From NCBI GenBank assembly GCA_944387865.1, contig CALXGN010000012.1, forward strand, positions 1 to 64,000: a stretch of 64,000 nucleotides of DNA. Reading direction: 5' to 3'. Under the pieces are notes generated by a model, which saw only the letters and a program-made list of their open reading frames with translations, searched no databases and was not told where the DNA came from. Origin of the DNA: Scatomorpha stercorigallinarum (GTDB lineage Bacteria; Bacillota; Clostridia; Oscillospirales; Oscillospiraceae). Made by a program: the position numbers and the translations under genes. Numbering within the stretch: position 1 is the first letter of the stretch; the number at the start of each line of letters is the position of its first letter. Shown here in pieces: positions 54,305 to 62,633 of the stretch.

Positions 54305-55060
54305 TCAATCGAGATGGTTTATCATGCTGGCCAGATAGCCCGCGCCGAAGCCGTTGTCGATGTTGACCACGGAGACGCCGCTGGCGCAGGAGTTCAGCAT
54401 GCTCAGCAGCGCGGCTATGCCGCCGAGGGAGGCGCCGTAGCCCACGCTGGTGGGGACGGCGATGACCGGGCAGTCGGCGAGACCGCCGATCACGCTGGGC
54501 AGCGCGCCCTCCATGCCGGCCACGGCCACCACTACGCGCGCGCCCATGATGGCGTCCATGTGCGAGAGCAGGCGGTGGATGCCGGAGACGCCCACGTCGT
54601 AGAGCCGCAGCACTTCGTTGCCGAGCACCTCGGCGGTGAGCGCGGCCTCCTCGGCCACGGGGATGTCGCTGGTGCCGCCGGTGGCAAGCACGATGCGGCC
54701 CTTGCCGCTCTTTTCCGGCAGGGGGCCGATGATGCCGATGCGGGCCAGCTCATGATAGTCGAGCGGCAGGCCCGCGGAGGCGATATGGTCCGCCGCTTCG
54801 CGCGCAAGGCGCGTGATGAGTACGGTCTGCTGGCCGTTTTGCAGCATCGTGCGGGCGATGCCTAGCATCTGCTCCTTCGTCTTGCCCGCGCCGTAGATGA
54901 CCTCCGGCACGCCCTGGCGGATGCCGCGGTGCATGTCCACCTTGGCGTATTCGCCGATCTCCTCGAAGGGCCGCATCTTCAGCTTCAGCGCGGCCTCGTC
55001 CGGGCTCACGCTGCCGTCCGCCACGCGGCAGAGCAGCTCTGTAAGCTCATGTTTGTCCAC
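54305..55060 (-). CDS. larB: LarB, nickel-pincer cofactor biosynthesis carboxylase
   Basis: LarB carboxylates the pyridinium ring of nicotinic acid adenine dinucleotide and releases AMP, the first step to the nickel-pincer nucleotide cofactor of LarA. 251 residues: N-terminal about 100 residues, then a PurE-like domain (VLATGGTSDIPVAEEAALTA, VAGMEGALPSVIGGLADCPV, PTSVGYGASLGG). The catalytic Cys is kept (Cys225 in LNSCASGVSVVNIDNGFGAG). Last gene of the cluster. LarC and LarE are not in the window. Confidence 0.94.
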   Translation of the reverse strand: MDKHELTELLCRVADGSVSPDEAALKLKMRPFEEIGEYAKVDMHRGIRQGVPEVIYGAGKTKEQMLGIARTMLQNGQQTVLITRLAREAADHIASAGLPLDYHELARIGIIGPLPEKSGKGRIVLATGGTSDIPVAEEAALTAEVLGNEVLRLYDVGVSGIHRLLSHMDAIMGARVVVAVAGMEGALPSVIGGLADCPVIAVPTSVGYGASLGGIAALLSMLNSCASGVSVVNIDNGFGAGYLASMINHLD

Positions 55061-55080
55061 AACCTATCCCTCCTGATCCG

Positions 55081-55665
55081 TCAGACGATGAACGACAGCT
55101 CCATTTCGCCTAACTTCGCGGCGCAGATGCCGAAGCTGTCGTAGCCAGTGCCATCGCTTATGAAGAGGTACGCCTCCGGCGAGACGCGCATCAGCTCGCG
55201 GAAGGTGTTGTTCACCCTGATTGTATAGGCCCCGGAGCCGGAGACGGTCTCCGCGGCCAGGCGCTCCGCCGCGTCCTGGGAGGCGAAGGCTATCCAGCCC
55301 GGCCCGCCGGGGGCGGTGAACATCCACATGCCGTCGTCAAGGCGGTCGAGGTCGGAATCCGCGTCCTCGGCGGAGTCCTCCGGGCGGCCGAGCACGCCGC
55401 CGGTGCGGAAAACGGTGTTCGATATGCTCTCGATATACACGCAGGCCCCGACGGCCAGGGCAAGGCCGCCGTAGAGCTCCGAGAGGGCGGCAGCGAGTAT
55501 CTCGTCGATTTCCGTGGGGTCGTCGGTGTAAAACTCCGCATCGCGCAGCCGCTCCATATGCTCCTCGCACTCGTGGAGCCGCCCGACCGGGCAGAAGCCG
55601 GCGACGGCGAGGCGGTTGCCCTGCGGTGTGCGCATGGCGGAGCCGAAAAGGGCGTACTTATTCAT
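55081..55665 (-). CDS. Unknown protein in the LarA/LarB cluster
   Basis: 194 residues, not recognised. Acidic middle (EDSAEDADSDLDRLDDG), no membrane segment, no obvious catalytic motif. ATG 55665 follows AAGGTG and overlaps the end of the preceding gene by eight bases, so it is part of the same transcript. It lies between larB and the molybdopterin-fold gene. Soluble and cytoplasmic by appearance. Confidence 0.75.
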   Translation of the reverse strand: MNKYALFGSAMRTPQGNRLAVAGFCPVGRLHECEEHMERLRDAEFYTDDPTEIDEILAAALSELYGGLALAVGACVYIESISNTVFRTGGVLGRPEDSAEDADSDLDRLDDGMWMFTAPGGPGWIAFASQDAAERLAAETVSGSGAYTIRVNNTFRELMRVSPEAYLFISDGTGYDSFGICAAKLGEMELSFIV

Positions 55666-56191
55666 CGTGCTGCACCTTATCCTGAGGGTACTGCGCGTAC
55701 AGCGCGCGCGTCATTGCCTCGTTTATAGCGCGGATGTCCCGGCCCTCCCGCGCGCTTTCGGCGAAGGCGGCTATGGTAGCCGCGGCCTCCCTTATCGGGC
55801 CGGGGACGTTGATGACGAGGGTTTCGGCCTTCGTGCCGCAGACGAGCTTGCTCCACAGGTGGCCGTTCTTGCCGTAGATGCAGTGCGAGACCTTTTCGTC
55901 CAGCCACAGCTCCATGGCCGAGTGCGTATAGTCGCTGCCCAGCGTGGAGGAGAAGCGGTGGCCGCCGCCGGAGCCGCCGATGAGCACGATCAGCTCCGCG
56001 CCCGCGTCCAGGCAGCGCTCCATGGTGCCGACGATGTTGGCCTCGACGTCCACTACGGGCGCGAGGCGGGTGACCACCATTTCCGGCGACAGCTTCACAA
56101 GGCTCTCGAGCACCCTGGCCGAGTCGAGGTCGAGCACGGTGCCGTTTTTTATCTCGTCGCCCGTGGGGATGATGAACGCCCTCGTTATCAC
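55658..56191 (-). CDS. Molybdopterin-binding-fold (MoCF/MoaB-like) protein
   Basis: 177 residues with MoaB/CinA-like features: FIIPTGDEIKNGTVLDLDSA near the start and the phosphate-loop-like AELIVLIGGSGGG near residue 85, followed by LVINVPGPIREAAATI. No other molybdenum-cofactor gene is nearby, so it may bind another nucleotide or pterin-like ligand. GTG 56191 overlaps the stop of the upstream gene (GTGA) and has GGAGAAGG ahead; a TTG at 56218 is less likely. Confidence 0.72.
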   Translation of the reverse strand: MITRAFIIPTGDEIKNGTVLDLDSARVLESLVKLSPEMVVTRLAPVVDVEANIVGTMERCLDAGAELIVLIGGSGGGHRFSSTLGSDYTHSAMELWLDEKVSHCIYGKNGHLWSKLVCGTKAETLVINVPGPIREAAATIAAFAESAREGRDIRAINEAMTRALYAQYPQDKVQHDE

Positions 56192-56550
56192 TGCCTTCTC
56201 CACCTTTCGCGCGCGCAATAGGGGGCGCCGGCCGCGCCGATGCTGTTGAGATCGACCTCGACGATGCGCTCGGAGCTCTCGATCTGCGCGAGGTCGGTGA
56301 GCGTGATGCCCTCAGCGCAGGCGACGGCCTTTATCACGTCGTTTTCGTCGCGCTTTATCTGCTCGGGTGCTATCCCGTAAACGTCCATTTCAATGCGGCT
56401 GCTCGTAACGCCTATTACGCGCACGAGTGTGCCGAGCTTTTTGGTCAGTATATCCTCAAGCTGCTCGGTGTTCAGGCCCTTTACCTCGAGGCCCTTTATG
56501 CTGAACACGGTCTTGTCGGCGAATGCGATAATCTTCTCGGAAGAATCCAT
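56188..56550 (-). CDS. Small unknown protein of the cluster
   Basis: 120 residues, not recognised. The first 45 residues (FADKTVFSIKGLEVKGLNTE, QLEDILTKKLGTLVRVIG) suggest a small alpha/beta domain; the C-terminus is charged. ATG 56550 is chosen for AAGAGGTG upstream; the frame opens 96 bases earlier. Overlaps the next gene by four bases. Confidence 0.7.
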   Translation of the reverse strand: MDSSEKIIAFADKTVFSIKGLEVKGLNTEQLEDILTKKLGTLVRVIGVTSSRIEMDVYGIAPEQIKRDENDVIKAVACAEGITLTDLAQIESSERIVEVDLNSIGAAGAPYCARERWRRQ

Positions 56551-56617
56551 AGCTGCACCTCTTGTTTTTCGAAGCTGCCACCGGGGCAGAGGGGCCCCGA
56601 TGGCAGCTATGGTTTTG

Positions 56618-57637
56618 TCAGAATTCGATTTCAACGTCGAGGACAATGTCGGCCGCCTTGACGGTCACAGCGTCCTCCATGCCGGGGATGAGCTCGTCGG
56701 CGCGCTCGAGGATCTCTTCCTCGGTGAGGCGCGGCAGGGAGTCGAAGTATTCCCTTGTGAACCCGACGGAATCGAGCTCGACCCATGCCCTGTCGGTGAT
56801 GCGCTCCCAGGCGATCTCCTTGCCCATGCAGCAGGCGAGGGTGAGTATGCTCGGCGCGCAGGCGATGTCACGCGCGGGGACCAGGCCGCAGTTGAGGTGC
56901 CTGATGATGTATCCGGCGAACATCTTCTTCGTGCAGGTGACGCAGGGCAGGTCCTTCTTCAGCGTCTGCGCGAACGCGCCGGAGTTGTGCAGCGTGTTGC
57001 CGCTCTCGCAGGTGGGGAAGTAGGAGATGCGGCCGTAGCGCTCGGGGAACATCATGCCGATGGAGACGGAGAACACCGGGCCGGCATGGCCGATGCGCAC
57101 GTCGTCGCCCCAGAAAAGGGAGCGGAGGCCGAGGAAGGGGAAGAGCATCTCCCTCATGGTGACGAGGTTCATGATCTCGGAGGCGGAGTTGTTGTTGCCG
57201 GCCTTGCCGGTCATGACCGCGTTGTGCACAGGCAGCTTCTTGTAGTCGGGGGAGGGGCCCTTCACGAGCCTGTAGCCGGGATAGAGCATCTGCCAGGCCT
57301 TCAGGTTGGGCTCTTCCTTAACGATCTCTTCGGTATACGGCTCCTCGTACATGGGCAGCCAGCCGTACTTCGGGTTTACCAGCCCCTGGTCGGAAGCGCC
57401 GATAGCCACCATGCCGCACTCGGCCAGCAGGCCGTCGGAGGTGGTGGTAATGGTGTTGCGGTCATAGATGTCTATGCCGCAGGGGCCGTCGGTGTAGGTG
57501 GCGGCGACCTTCATGGCCTGCTCATAGTCGAGCCCGGCGGCCTTTACGTCGTCGGCATCCAACAGGATGAGGGTGAGGGGATTGTACAGTCCGCCGATGT
57601 TGCCCTCAGGTACTACTCTTGCTTTGATCTTAGCCAT
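56618..57637 (-). CDS. Unknown 339-residue protein, cysteine-rich centre
   Basis: Not recognised. No signal peptide or membrane segment. Notable are GPCGIDIYDRNTITTTSDG near residue 50, HNAVMTGKAGNNNSASEIMN, WGDDVRIGHAGPVFSVSIG, and a Cys-rich stretch around residues 212-275 (CESGNTLHN, CVTCTKK, HLNCG, ACAPS, ACCMG) that could bind metal or an Fe-S cluster. Good ribosome site AGAGGAGG. It is followed after a 67-base gap by the 120-residue gene and preceded by the 127-residue unknown gene, which probably forms a pair with it. Confidence 0.8.
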   Translation of the reverse strand: MAKIKARVVPEGNIGGLYNPLTLILLDADDVKAAGLDYEQAMKVAATYTDGPCGIDIYDRNTITTTSDGLLAECGMVAIGASDQGLVNPKYGWLPMYEEPYTEEIVKEEPNLKAWQMLYPGYRLVKGPSPDYKKLPVHNAVMTGKAGNNNSASEIMNLVTMREMLFPFLGLRSLFWGDDVRIGHAGPVFSVSIGMMFPERYGRISYFPTCESGNTLHNSGAFAQTLKKDLPCVTCTKKMFAGYIIRHLNCGLVPARDIACAPSILTLACCMGKEIAWERITDRAWVELDSVGFTREYFDSLPRLTEEEILERADELIPGMEDAVTVKAADIVLDVEIEF

Positions 57638-57656
57638 TTTCGTATCCTCCTCTTAC

Positions 57657-58040
57657 TTATTGCTCCGTGGGCAGGGTGTACGTGGTGTGGGTGCTCACGT
57701 TCTTGCAGCCCTCGTAATAGGTCTCCTCAAGCGGCTCGAACACGCAGACGCCGGGGAAGCGCACGATTTTGATGACGTTGTCGTCCTTGTCGCGGGCCTT
57801 GAGGAGGACGATCTTCATGACCTCGGGGTTTTCGTTCAGGATGACCATCTCGAGGGAGGCGACGCCCTCTTCCTGGGCGGTCTTGCCGGTGATCTCCTCA
57901 ATCTGGCCGGTCTTGATGGAGGCCCACTTGCCGCCGCGGACGGTCTCCATGCCCTTCATGACGAGGGTCTTGCCGCCCTTGAATGCAGCGTTGTGCATTT
58001 TCTGAACGAAATCAGGCGTTTTGGTGTGCATCAGCTTCAT
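57657..58040 (-). CDS. Unknown 127-residue protein, likely partner of the 339-residue protein
   Basis: Not recognised. Alpha/beta composition, no membrane segment: HTKTPDFVQKMHNAAFKGGK, VILNENPEVMKIVLLKARD, VCVFEPLEETYYEGCKN. Ribosome site AAAGGAG. The 19-base gap to the 339-residue gene suggests a small/large subunit pair. Confidence 0.75.
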   Translation of the reverse strand: MKLMHTKTPDFVQKMHNAAFKGGKTLVMKGMETVRGGKWASIKTGQIEEITGKTAQEEGVASLEMVILNENPEVMKIVLLKARDKDDNVIKIVRFPGVCVFEPLEETYYEGCKNVSTHTTYTLPTEQ

Positions 58041-58064
58041 AGACTTGATCTCCTTTTCGTTTTT

Positions 58065-58640
58065 TTATTCGTATAGGGATTTTTCCCTGATATACCGATA
58101 CACCTTGCCGTCGAGCCCCGCAGGCAGCCCGGCGCGCTGCCGGAGCGCGCGGCGGATGGCCGTGGACGAGACGCCGTCGGGCTCAAGGGGGATGCAGAAT
58201 GCGGCAGCGCCGCTTTGCAGCAGCTCTTCCGGCGCTCCGGCTCCGCGGTCCGCCACAAGGAAGCGCACGCTGTCCTTCAGCGCGCCGAAGCACTCCCAGC
58301 GCGTCACGTATTTCGCCGCGTCCGAGCCCATGCAGAGATATATCTCCGCCCCGGGGCAGCAGCCGCGCGCGTAGGCAACGGTGTCCGACGTATATGGCAG
58401 CGAGGGCGAGCGCACCTCAAAGCCGCTGACCGCGAGGCCCTCGTGCCCGGAGACGGCGAGGGCGCACATGCGCAGCCGATGGAGGCCTCCCTGCATGGCG
58501 GAGCCGAATTTTCTATACGAGTCGTTCGCCGGGACCAGCAGGACGGCGTCGAGCCCGGCGGCGGCGCGGAAGGCCGAGGCCGCGCGGATGTGGCCGCTGT
58601 GGACCGGGTCGAAGCAGCCGCAAAACAAGCCGATCTTCAT
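58065..58640 (-). CDS. NadD-like nicotinate-nucleotide adenylyltransferase
   Basis: 191-residue nucleotidyltransferase with the HxGH motif in FCGCFDPVHSGHIRAAS and the C-terminal VSSTAIRRAL (ISSTxIR motif), both as in NadD, which makes nicotinic acid adenine dinucleotide from NaMN and ATP. Placed in an operon with larB, whose substrate is exactly that product. ATG 58640 lies three bases after the CoA-transferase stop; the much longer open frame is a shadow of that gene. Another nucleotidyl acceptor is possible. Confidence 0.82.
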   Translation of the reverse strand: MKIGLFCGCFDPVHSGHIRAASAFRAAAGLDAVLLVPANDSYRKFGSAMQGGLHRLRMCALAVSGHEGLAVSGFEVRSPSLPYTSDTVAYARGCCPGAEIYLCMGSDAAKYVTRWECFGALKDSVRFLVADRGAGAPEELLQSGAAAFCIPLEPDGVSSTAIRRALRQRAGLPAGLDGKVYRYIREKSLYE

Positions 58641-58642
58641 CT

Positions 58643-59974
58643 TTACATCAGGTAGAGCCTTTTCGCGTCGTACATGAGCTGGTCGCGGTAGTCGGGATGG
58701 GCGATGCTGATCAGCTCCATGGCGCGGTCCCTCACGCTGGCTCCGCGCAGGGAGGCGACGCCGTATTCGGTGACGACGAAGTCCACGTCCGCACGCATCA
58801 GGCTTATGGCCATGCCCGCGGGCTGGACGGGGACGATGGTGGAAACGCGCTCGCGCCCGCCGGCGGCGTTTTTGACGTTGGCCGTGGAGTGCAGGGCGAT
58901 TATGGACTTGCCGCCCTCCGACTGCCTGGCGCCGGAGGCCGTCTCGGTCTGACCGCCGGTGCCGCTGAGCTGCAGCGTGCCGATGGACTCGGAGGCGCAC
59001 TGTCCGCTGAGATCGACCTGCAGCGTAGTGTTCACGGAGACCATCTTCCGGTTCTGGCGGATGACAGAGGGGTCGTTGGTGTAGCCGACCTCGAGGTGCA
59101 GGACGTTCGGGTTGTTGTCGAGGAAGTCGTACGCGGCCTTTGAGCCGAAGGAGAAGGCGGTGACCATCTTGTCCTTGTGCAGCGTCTTGGCGGCGTTGGT
59201 GACCACGCCGGCCCTGTAGAGGTCGATGAGGCTGTCCGAGAGCATCTCCGTGTGTACGCCGAGGTTGTGCTTGTCCTTCAGCGCGGCGGCGACGGCGTTC
59301 GGTATGCCGCCGATGCCGAGCTGGAGCGTGGATTCGTCCTCTATGAGGTCGGCGACGAACTGCCCGATCTTCAAATCGAGCTCGCTCTGCGGCCGCTCGG
59401 GCATGTAGAACATCTCGTTCGGACCCTGATAGACGCAGCTGGCCTCGCTGACATGGATGTAGGTGTTGCCGAAGGTGCGGGGCATGTTTTCGTCTATCTC
59501 AAGGATTACTATGTCCGCGTTTTCGACCATCATGCGGTTGGACATGCCCACGGTGCCGGTGGTGAAATAGCCGTGCTCGTCCATGGGGGAGACCTGTATC
59601 GCGTAGACTATGGGCCGCTCGGGGCTGCGGCGCCTTATCGCCCAGAGCTTGTCCTTGAAGCCCTTGCCGAGGTGGTTGGGGATAAAGCTGATCGCGCCGG
59701 TCTTCTGGAATTCGCGGCAGAAGTGCGCGAAGAAAATGCTCTCTGAATCCACCACCCCGCGCATTTCGCTGTCGGAATAAAAAGGATAGGGCTTCGCGTT
59801 CAGGGAATCGACAAAGGTTATGCCCTTGCGCTTGCCCTTGAGCTCGGTGAGCCGGGACAGTATGCCGACAGGCTCGCCGTAGCCGTAGGTGAAAAGATAT
59901 GCGTTGTCGGGGATGCGGAGCAGGGCCTCCTCCTCGGTGACAAGCGTTTGCTTAAGCTGCTCTCTGTAGTCCAT
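58643..59974 (-). CDS. Acetyl-CoA hydrolase/transferase family CoA-transferase
   Basis: 443 residues, class similar to 4-hydroxybutyrate/butyryl-CoA:acetate CoA-transferases. Signatures: FVDSLNAKPYPFYSD, SPMDEHGYFTTGT, LGIGGIPNAVAAAL, the nucleophile Glu in LGVHTEMLSD, and VDFVVTEYGVASLRG at the C-terminus. Would move CoA between an acyl-CoA made by the neighbouring oxidoreductase and acetate or another acid. Substrate not assignable. Confidence 0.88.
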   Translation of the reverse strand: MDYREQLKQTLVTEEEALLRIPDNAYLFTYGYGEPVGILSRLTELKGKRKGITFVDSLNAKPYPFYSDSEMRGVVDSESIFFAHFCREFQKTGAISFIPNHLGKGFKDKLWAIRRRSPERPIVYAIQVSPMDEHGYFTTGTVGMSNRMMVENADIVILEIDENMPRTFGNTYIHVSEASCVYQGPNEMFYMPERPQSELDLKIGQFVADLIEDESTLQLGIGGIPNAVAAALKDKHNLGVHTEMLSDSLIDLYRAGVVTNAAKTLHKDKMVTAFSFGSKAAYDFLDNNPNVLHLEVGYTNDPSVIRQNRKMVSVNTTLQVDLSGQCASESIGTLQLSGTGGQTETASGARQSEGGKSIIALHSTANVKNAAGGRERVSTIVPVQPAGMAISLMRADVDFVVTEYGVASLRGASVRDRAMELISIAHPDYRDQLMYDAKRLYLM

Positions 59975-59989
59975 TCGTCCCTCCTGAGA

Positions 59990-60535
59990 TTATTGATGCG
60001 AGCGCGCGAGCTCCACGCCCCGGTCGAAGGCCGTGTTGTTCATCTCGATGAACTGCGGCTTTTTCGCCAGCTTGGCGAGGGCTATCTCCTTGGCGCGGTC
60101 CACCGGGATGGTGCCGGAGGCGACTATATAAACGGCGAAAATTATTACGTTGGCCGTCTTGCTCGAGCCGATTTCAAGCGCCATGGAGTCGGCGGGGATG
60201 CTTATGACCTTTATATCATCGCGCTCTATGCCGGAGGTGTCCACCATGTCGGAGTTCACCATCAGCGTCCCGCCCCTTTTGAGGCTGGGCAGGAATTTGT
60301 CCAGCGAAGGCTGGTTCAGCACGCAGAGCACGTCGAGCGCCTCGGCCACCGGCGAGCCCACGGGCGCGTCGGAGACGACGACCGTGCAGTTGGCGGTGCC
60401 GCCGCGCTGCTCGGGGCCGTAGGAGGGGAGGAAGGTGACGTTCAGGCCCTGGGCGAAGGCGCACTCGCCGATCATCTTGCCGATGGTCATCACGCCCTGG
60501 CCGCCGAAGCCCGCTATGAGTAAGTTGTTTATCAT
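59990..60535 (-). CDS. 2-oxoacid:ferredoxin oxidoreductase, gamma subunit
   Basis: 181 residues, gamma domain: NNLLIAGFGGQGVMTIGKMI, PSYGPEQRGGTANCTVVVS and VLNQPSLDKFLPSLKRGGTL are standard. Part of the delta-alpha-beta-gamma set. The ATG is 15 bases after the beta subunit ends. Confidence 0.95.
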   Translation of the reverse strand: MINNLLIAGFGGQGVMTIGKMIGECAFAQGLNVTFLPSYGPEQRGGTANCTVVVSDAPVGSPVAEALDVLCVLNQPSLDKFLPSLKRGGTLMVNSDMVDTSGIERDDIKVISIPADSMALEIGSSKTANVIIFAVYIVASGTIPVDRAKEIALAKLAKKPQFIEMNNTAFDRGVELARSHQ

Positions 60536-60550
60536 TGCCGTCCCCTCCTC

Positions 60551-61285
60551 TCAAATGTCCTTGAATACGCCGAGGGGGAATTCCCCCATCGTCTGCTCGT
60601 GGATGAAATCGAGAGTCTTGAGCGGCGAAAGCCCCCAGTTGGTGGGGCAGTTGGACAGGACCTCGACCATGGAAAAGCCCTTGCCGTCGAGCTGGTTCTG
60701 GAAGGCCTTGCGGATGGCCTTTTTCGTTTGCAGGATATTGGCCGGGGTGTCCACGGCGAAGCGGCCGCAGAAGGCCGGGCGCTTGAGCTGGGCGATCATC
60801 TCCGCCATGTGCATGGGATAGCCCTCGGTCTCGGGATCCCTGCCGTTGGGGCAGGTGGTGGCCTTCATGCCCACGAGGGTGGTGGGGGCCATCTGGCCGC
60901 CGGTCATGCCGTAGATGCTGTTGTTGACGAAGATGGTGCTGAAGTTCTCGCCGCGGTTGGCGGCGCACATGATCTCCGAAAGGCCGATGCTGGCCAGGTC
61001 GCCGTCGCCCTGATAGGTGAATACGAAGCTGTCCGGCTTGCAGCGCTTGACGCCGGTGGCCACGGCGGGCGCGCGGCCGTGCGCGGAGCACACCATGTCC
61101 AGGTTCCAGGTGAAGCAGCCCAGTGTGCCGCAGCCGACGGGGAGGACGCACACGGCCTTTTCCCGCAGGCCCATCTCGTCTATCACCTGGGCCACCAGCT
61201 TGCTGATGGTCGAGTGCATGCAGCCGGGGCAGTAGCCGAACGGGTTGTCGTTCAGGCTCTCCGGCTTTTTATATATCTTCTCCAT
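60551..61285 (-). CDS. 2-oxoacid:ferredoxin oxidoreductase, beta (TPP) subunit
   Basis: 244 residues. YCPGCMHSTISKLVAQ and the thiamine-diphosphate motif GDGDLASIGLSE...NNSIYGMTGGQ. ATG 61285 fits AAGGA better than the in-frame ATG 61291, which overlaps the alpha stop; either is possible. The fold resembles 2-oxoglutarate/2-oxoisovalerate-type enzymes more than the single-chain PFOR. Confidence 0.95.
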   Translation of the reverse strand: MEKIYKKPESLNDNPFGYCPGCMHSTISKLVAQVIDEMGLREKAVCVLPVGCGTLGCFTWNLDMVCSAHGRAPAVATGVKRCKPDSFVFTYQGDGDLASIGLSEIMCAANRGENFSTIFVNNSIYGMTGGQMAPTTLVGMKATTCPNGRDPETEGYPMHMAEMIAQLKRPAFCGRFAVDTPANILQTKKAIRKAFQNQLDGKGFSMVEVLSNCPTNWGLSPLKTLDFIHEQTMGEFPLGVFKDI

Positions 61286-61287
61286 GG

Positions 61288-62343
61288 TCATTTCCTTTCT
61301 GCAAGAGCGCGGATCTTGCTCTTCACGTCGCTGCCCTTGAGGATGAAGCCGCCGGCCGTGGTCACTTCCTCGATGGGGAAGCGCCCCTGCACGCCGACGC
61401 GCACATCCAGCACCATCTGCGCGGGGACGGACATCTCGACGTCGATGACGTACTTGACGTGGCTGCCCAGCTTCTCGAACGAGGCGTAGGGGAAGGGGCT
61501 GATGGTGATGGGGCGGATGAGCCCGGCGCGGATGCCCTCGGCGCGCAGTTCGTCGATGACGCTCTTGCATATCCTTGCGGAGGTGCCGGCGGCGGCTATG
61601 ACGTACTCGGCGTCATCGATGAGGTACTCCTCGACCATCACGTCCTCGGACTCCCAGCGCTTGTACATCGCCTCGGCCTTGCGGTTCTGAGAGAGCTGGT
61701 GCTCCTCGTTCACGCCGCCGTTGAGCAGGAGGTTGCGCTCGCGCCCGGCGCAGCCGACGACGGCCCAGTCAGGGGTCTCGGGCAGCTCCTTGAAATCGGG
61801 GAGGTCGACGGGCTCCATTATAGCAGCGATGAACCCGTCCGGCGCAACTATAACAGGGTTCCTGTCGCGCTGGGAGAGCTCAAAGGCCCTGTATGTGAGG
61901 TCAACCGCCTCCTGCAGGGTGTATGGCACGAGGGTTATGGTCCTGAAGCCGCCGTGGCCGGAGGCCTTGGAGGCCTGGAAATAGTCGGTCTGCGCGGGCT
62001 GTATGGTGCCCATGCCGGGGCCGGAGCGCATGACGTTGATGATAACCGCCGGCACATGGGCGGCGGCAAGGTTGGAAATGCCCTCGGACTTCAGGCTGAT
62101 GCCGGGGCTTGAAGAGGAGGTTACGGCCAGCGTGCCGGTGGCGCCGGCACCGTAAACCATGTTGATTGCTGCGACCTCGCTCTCGGCCTGCACAAAGGTG
62201 CCGCCGTAGCCCGGCAGCCTCCTGGCCATGTATTCGGGCAGCTCGTTCTGCGGGGTTATGGGATAGCCCGCGAAGAAACGCGCGCCGGCTCTGATGGCCG
62301 CTTCAGCGAGCGCCTCGGCGCCCTTCATAAAATATCTGTCCAC
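61288..62343 (-). CDS. 2-oxoacid:ferredoxin oxidoreductase, alpha subunit
   Basis: 351 residues. MKGAEALAEAAIRAGARFFA, GYPITPQNELPEYMARRL, ESEVAAINMVYGAGATG and SSSPGISLKSEGISNLAAAH are family hallmarks. GTG 62343 has GAGGAG seven bases ahead. Substrate range (2-oxoglutarate, branched-chain or aryl oxoacids) cannot be told from the sequence. Confidence 0.94.
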   Translation of the reverse strand: MDRYFMKGAEALAEAAIRAGARFFAGYPITPQNELPEYMARRLPGYGGTFVQAESEVAAINMVYGAGATGTLAVTSSSSPGISLKSEGISNLAAAHVPAVIINVMRSGPGMGTIQPAQTDYFQASKASGHGGFRTITLVPYTLQEAVDLTYRAFELSQRDRNPVIVAPDGFIAAIMEPVDLPDFKELPETPDWAVVGCAGRERNLLLNGGVNEEHQLSQNRKAEAMYKRWESEDVMVEEYLIDDAEYVIAAAGTSARICKSVIDELRAEGIRAGLIRPITISPFPYASFEKLGSHVKYVIDVEMSVPAQMVLDVRVGVQGRFPIEEVTTAGGFILKGSDVKSKIRALAERK

Positions 62344-62354
62344 CGTAACACTCC

Positions 62355-62567
62355 TCACTTGTAGATCTCTATCGCCGCATCCGGGCACATGTTGGCGCAC
62401 ATCAGGCAGCCGATGCAGGAGCCCTGGTCCTTCACGCGGATGTAGCGGTAGCCCTTGGCGTTCGTCCTGTCTCCGACCTCCAGGACGCCCTTTTTGCATA
62501 CGGAGATGCAATATTCGCAGCTCTTACATCTTTCGGACAAAATCTCGATCTTGAACAAACTACACAC
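62355..62567 (-). CDS. 2-oxoacid:ferredoxin oxidoreductase, delta (2[4Fe-4S]) subunit
   Basis: 70 residues with two cluster motifs CKSCEYCISVCKK and CIGCLMCANMCP; passes electrons to free ferredoxin. It starts with GTG 62567 after AGAGGTG; a TTG nine bases later is an alternative. First gene after the 118-base gap to the ATPase gene. Confidence 0.94.
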   Translation of the reverse strand: MCSLFKIEILSERCKSCEYCISVCKKGVLEVGDRTNAKGYRYIRVKDQGSCIGCLMCANMCPDAAIEIYK

Positions 62568-62633
62568 ACCTCTGAAATATGGATTGAAAGCGTCCCGCAG
62601 GGCGCTGTGCAGGCAAACGCAGATGCCGCCGCA

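Noticed and set aside
58641..59000. 120-residue N-terminal extension of the NadD-like protein
   Set aside because: It is out-of-frame sequence of the CoA-transferase gene. NadD proteins begin at the beta-strand before the HxGH motif, matching ATG 58640.
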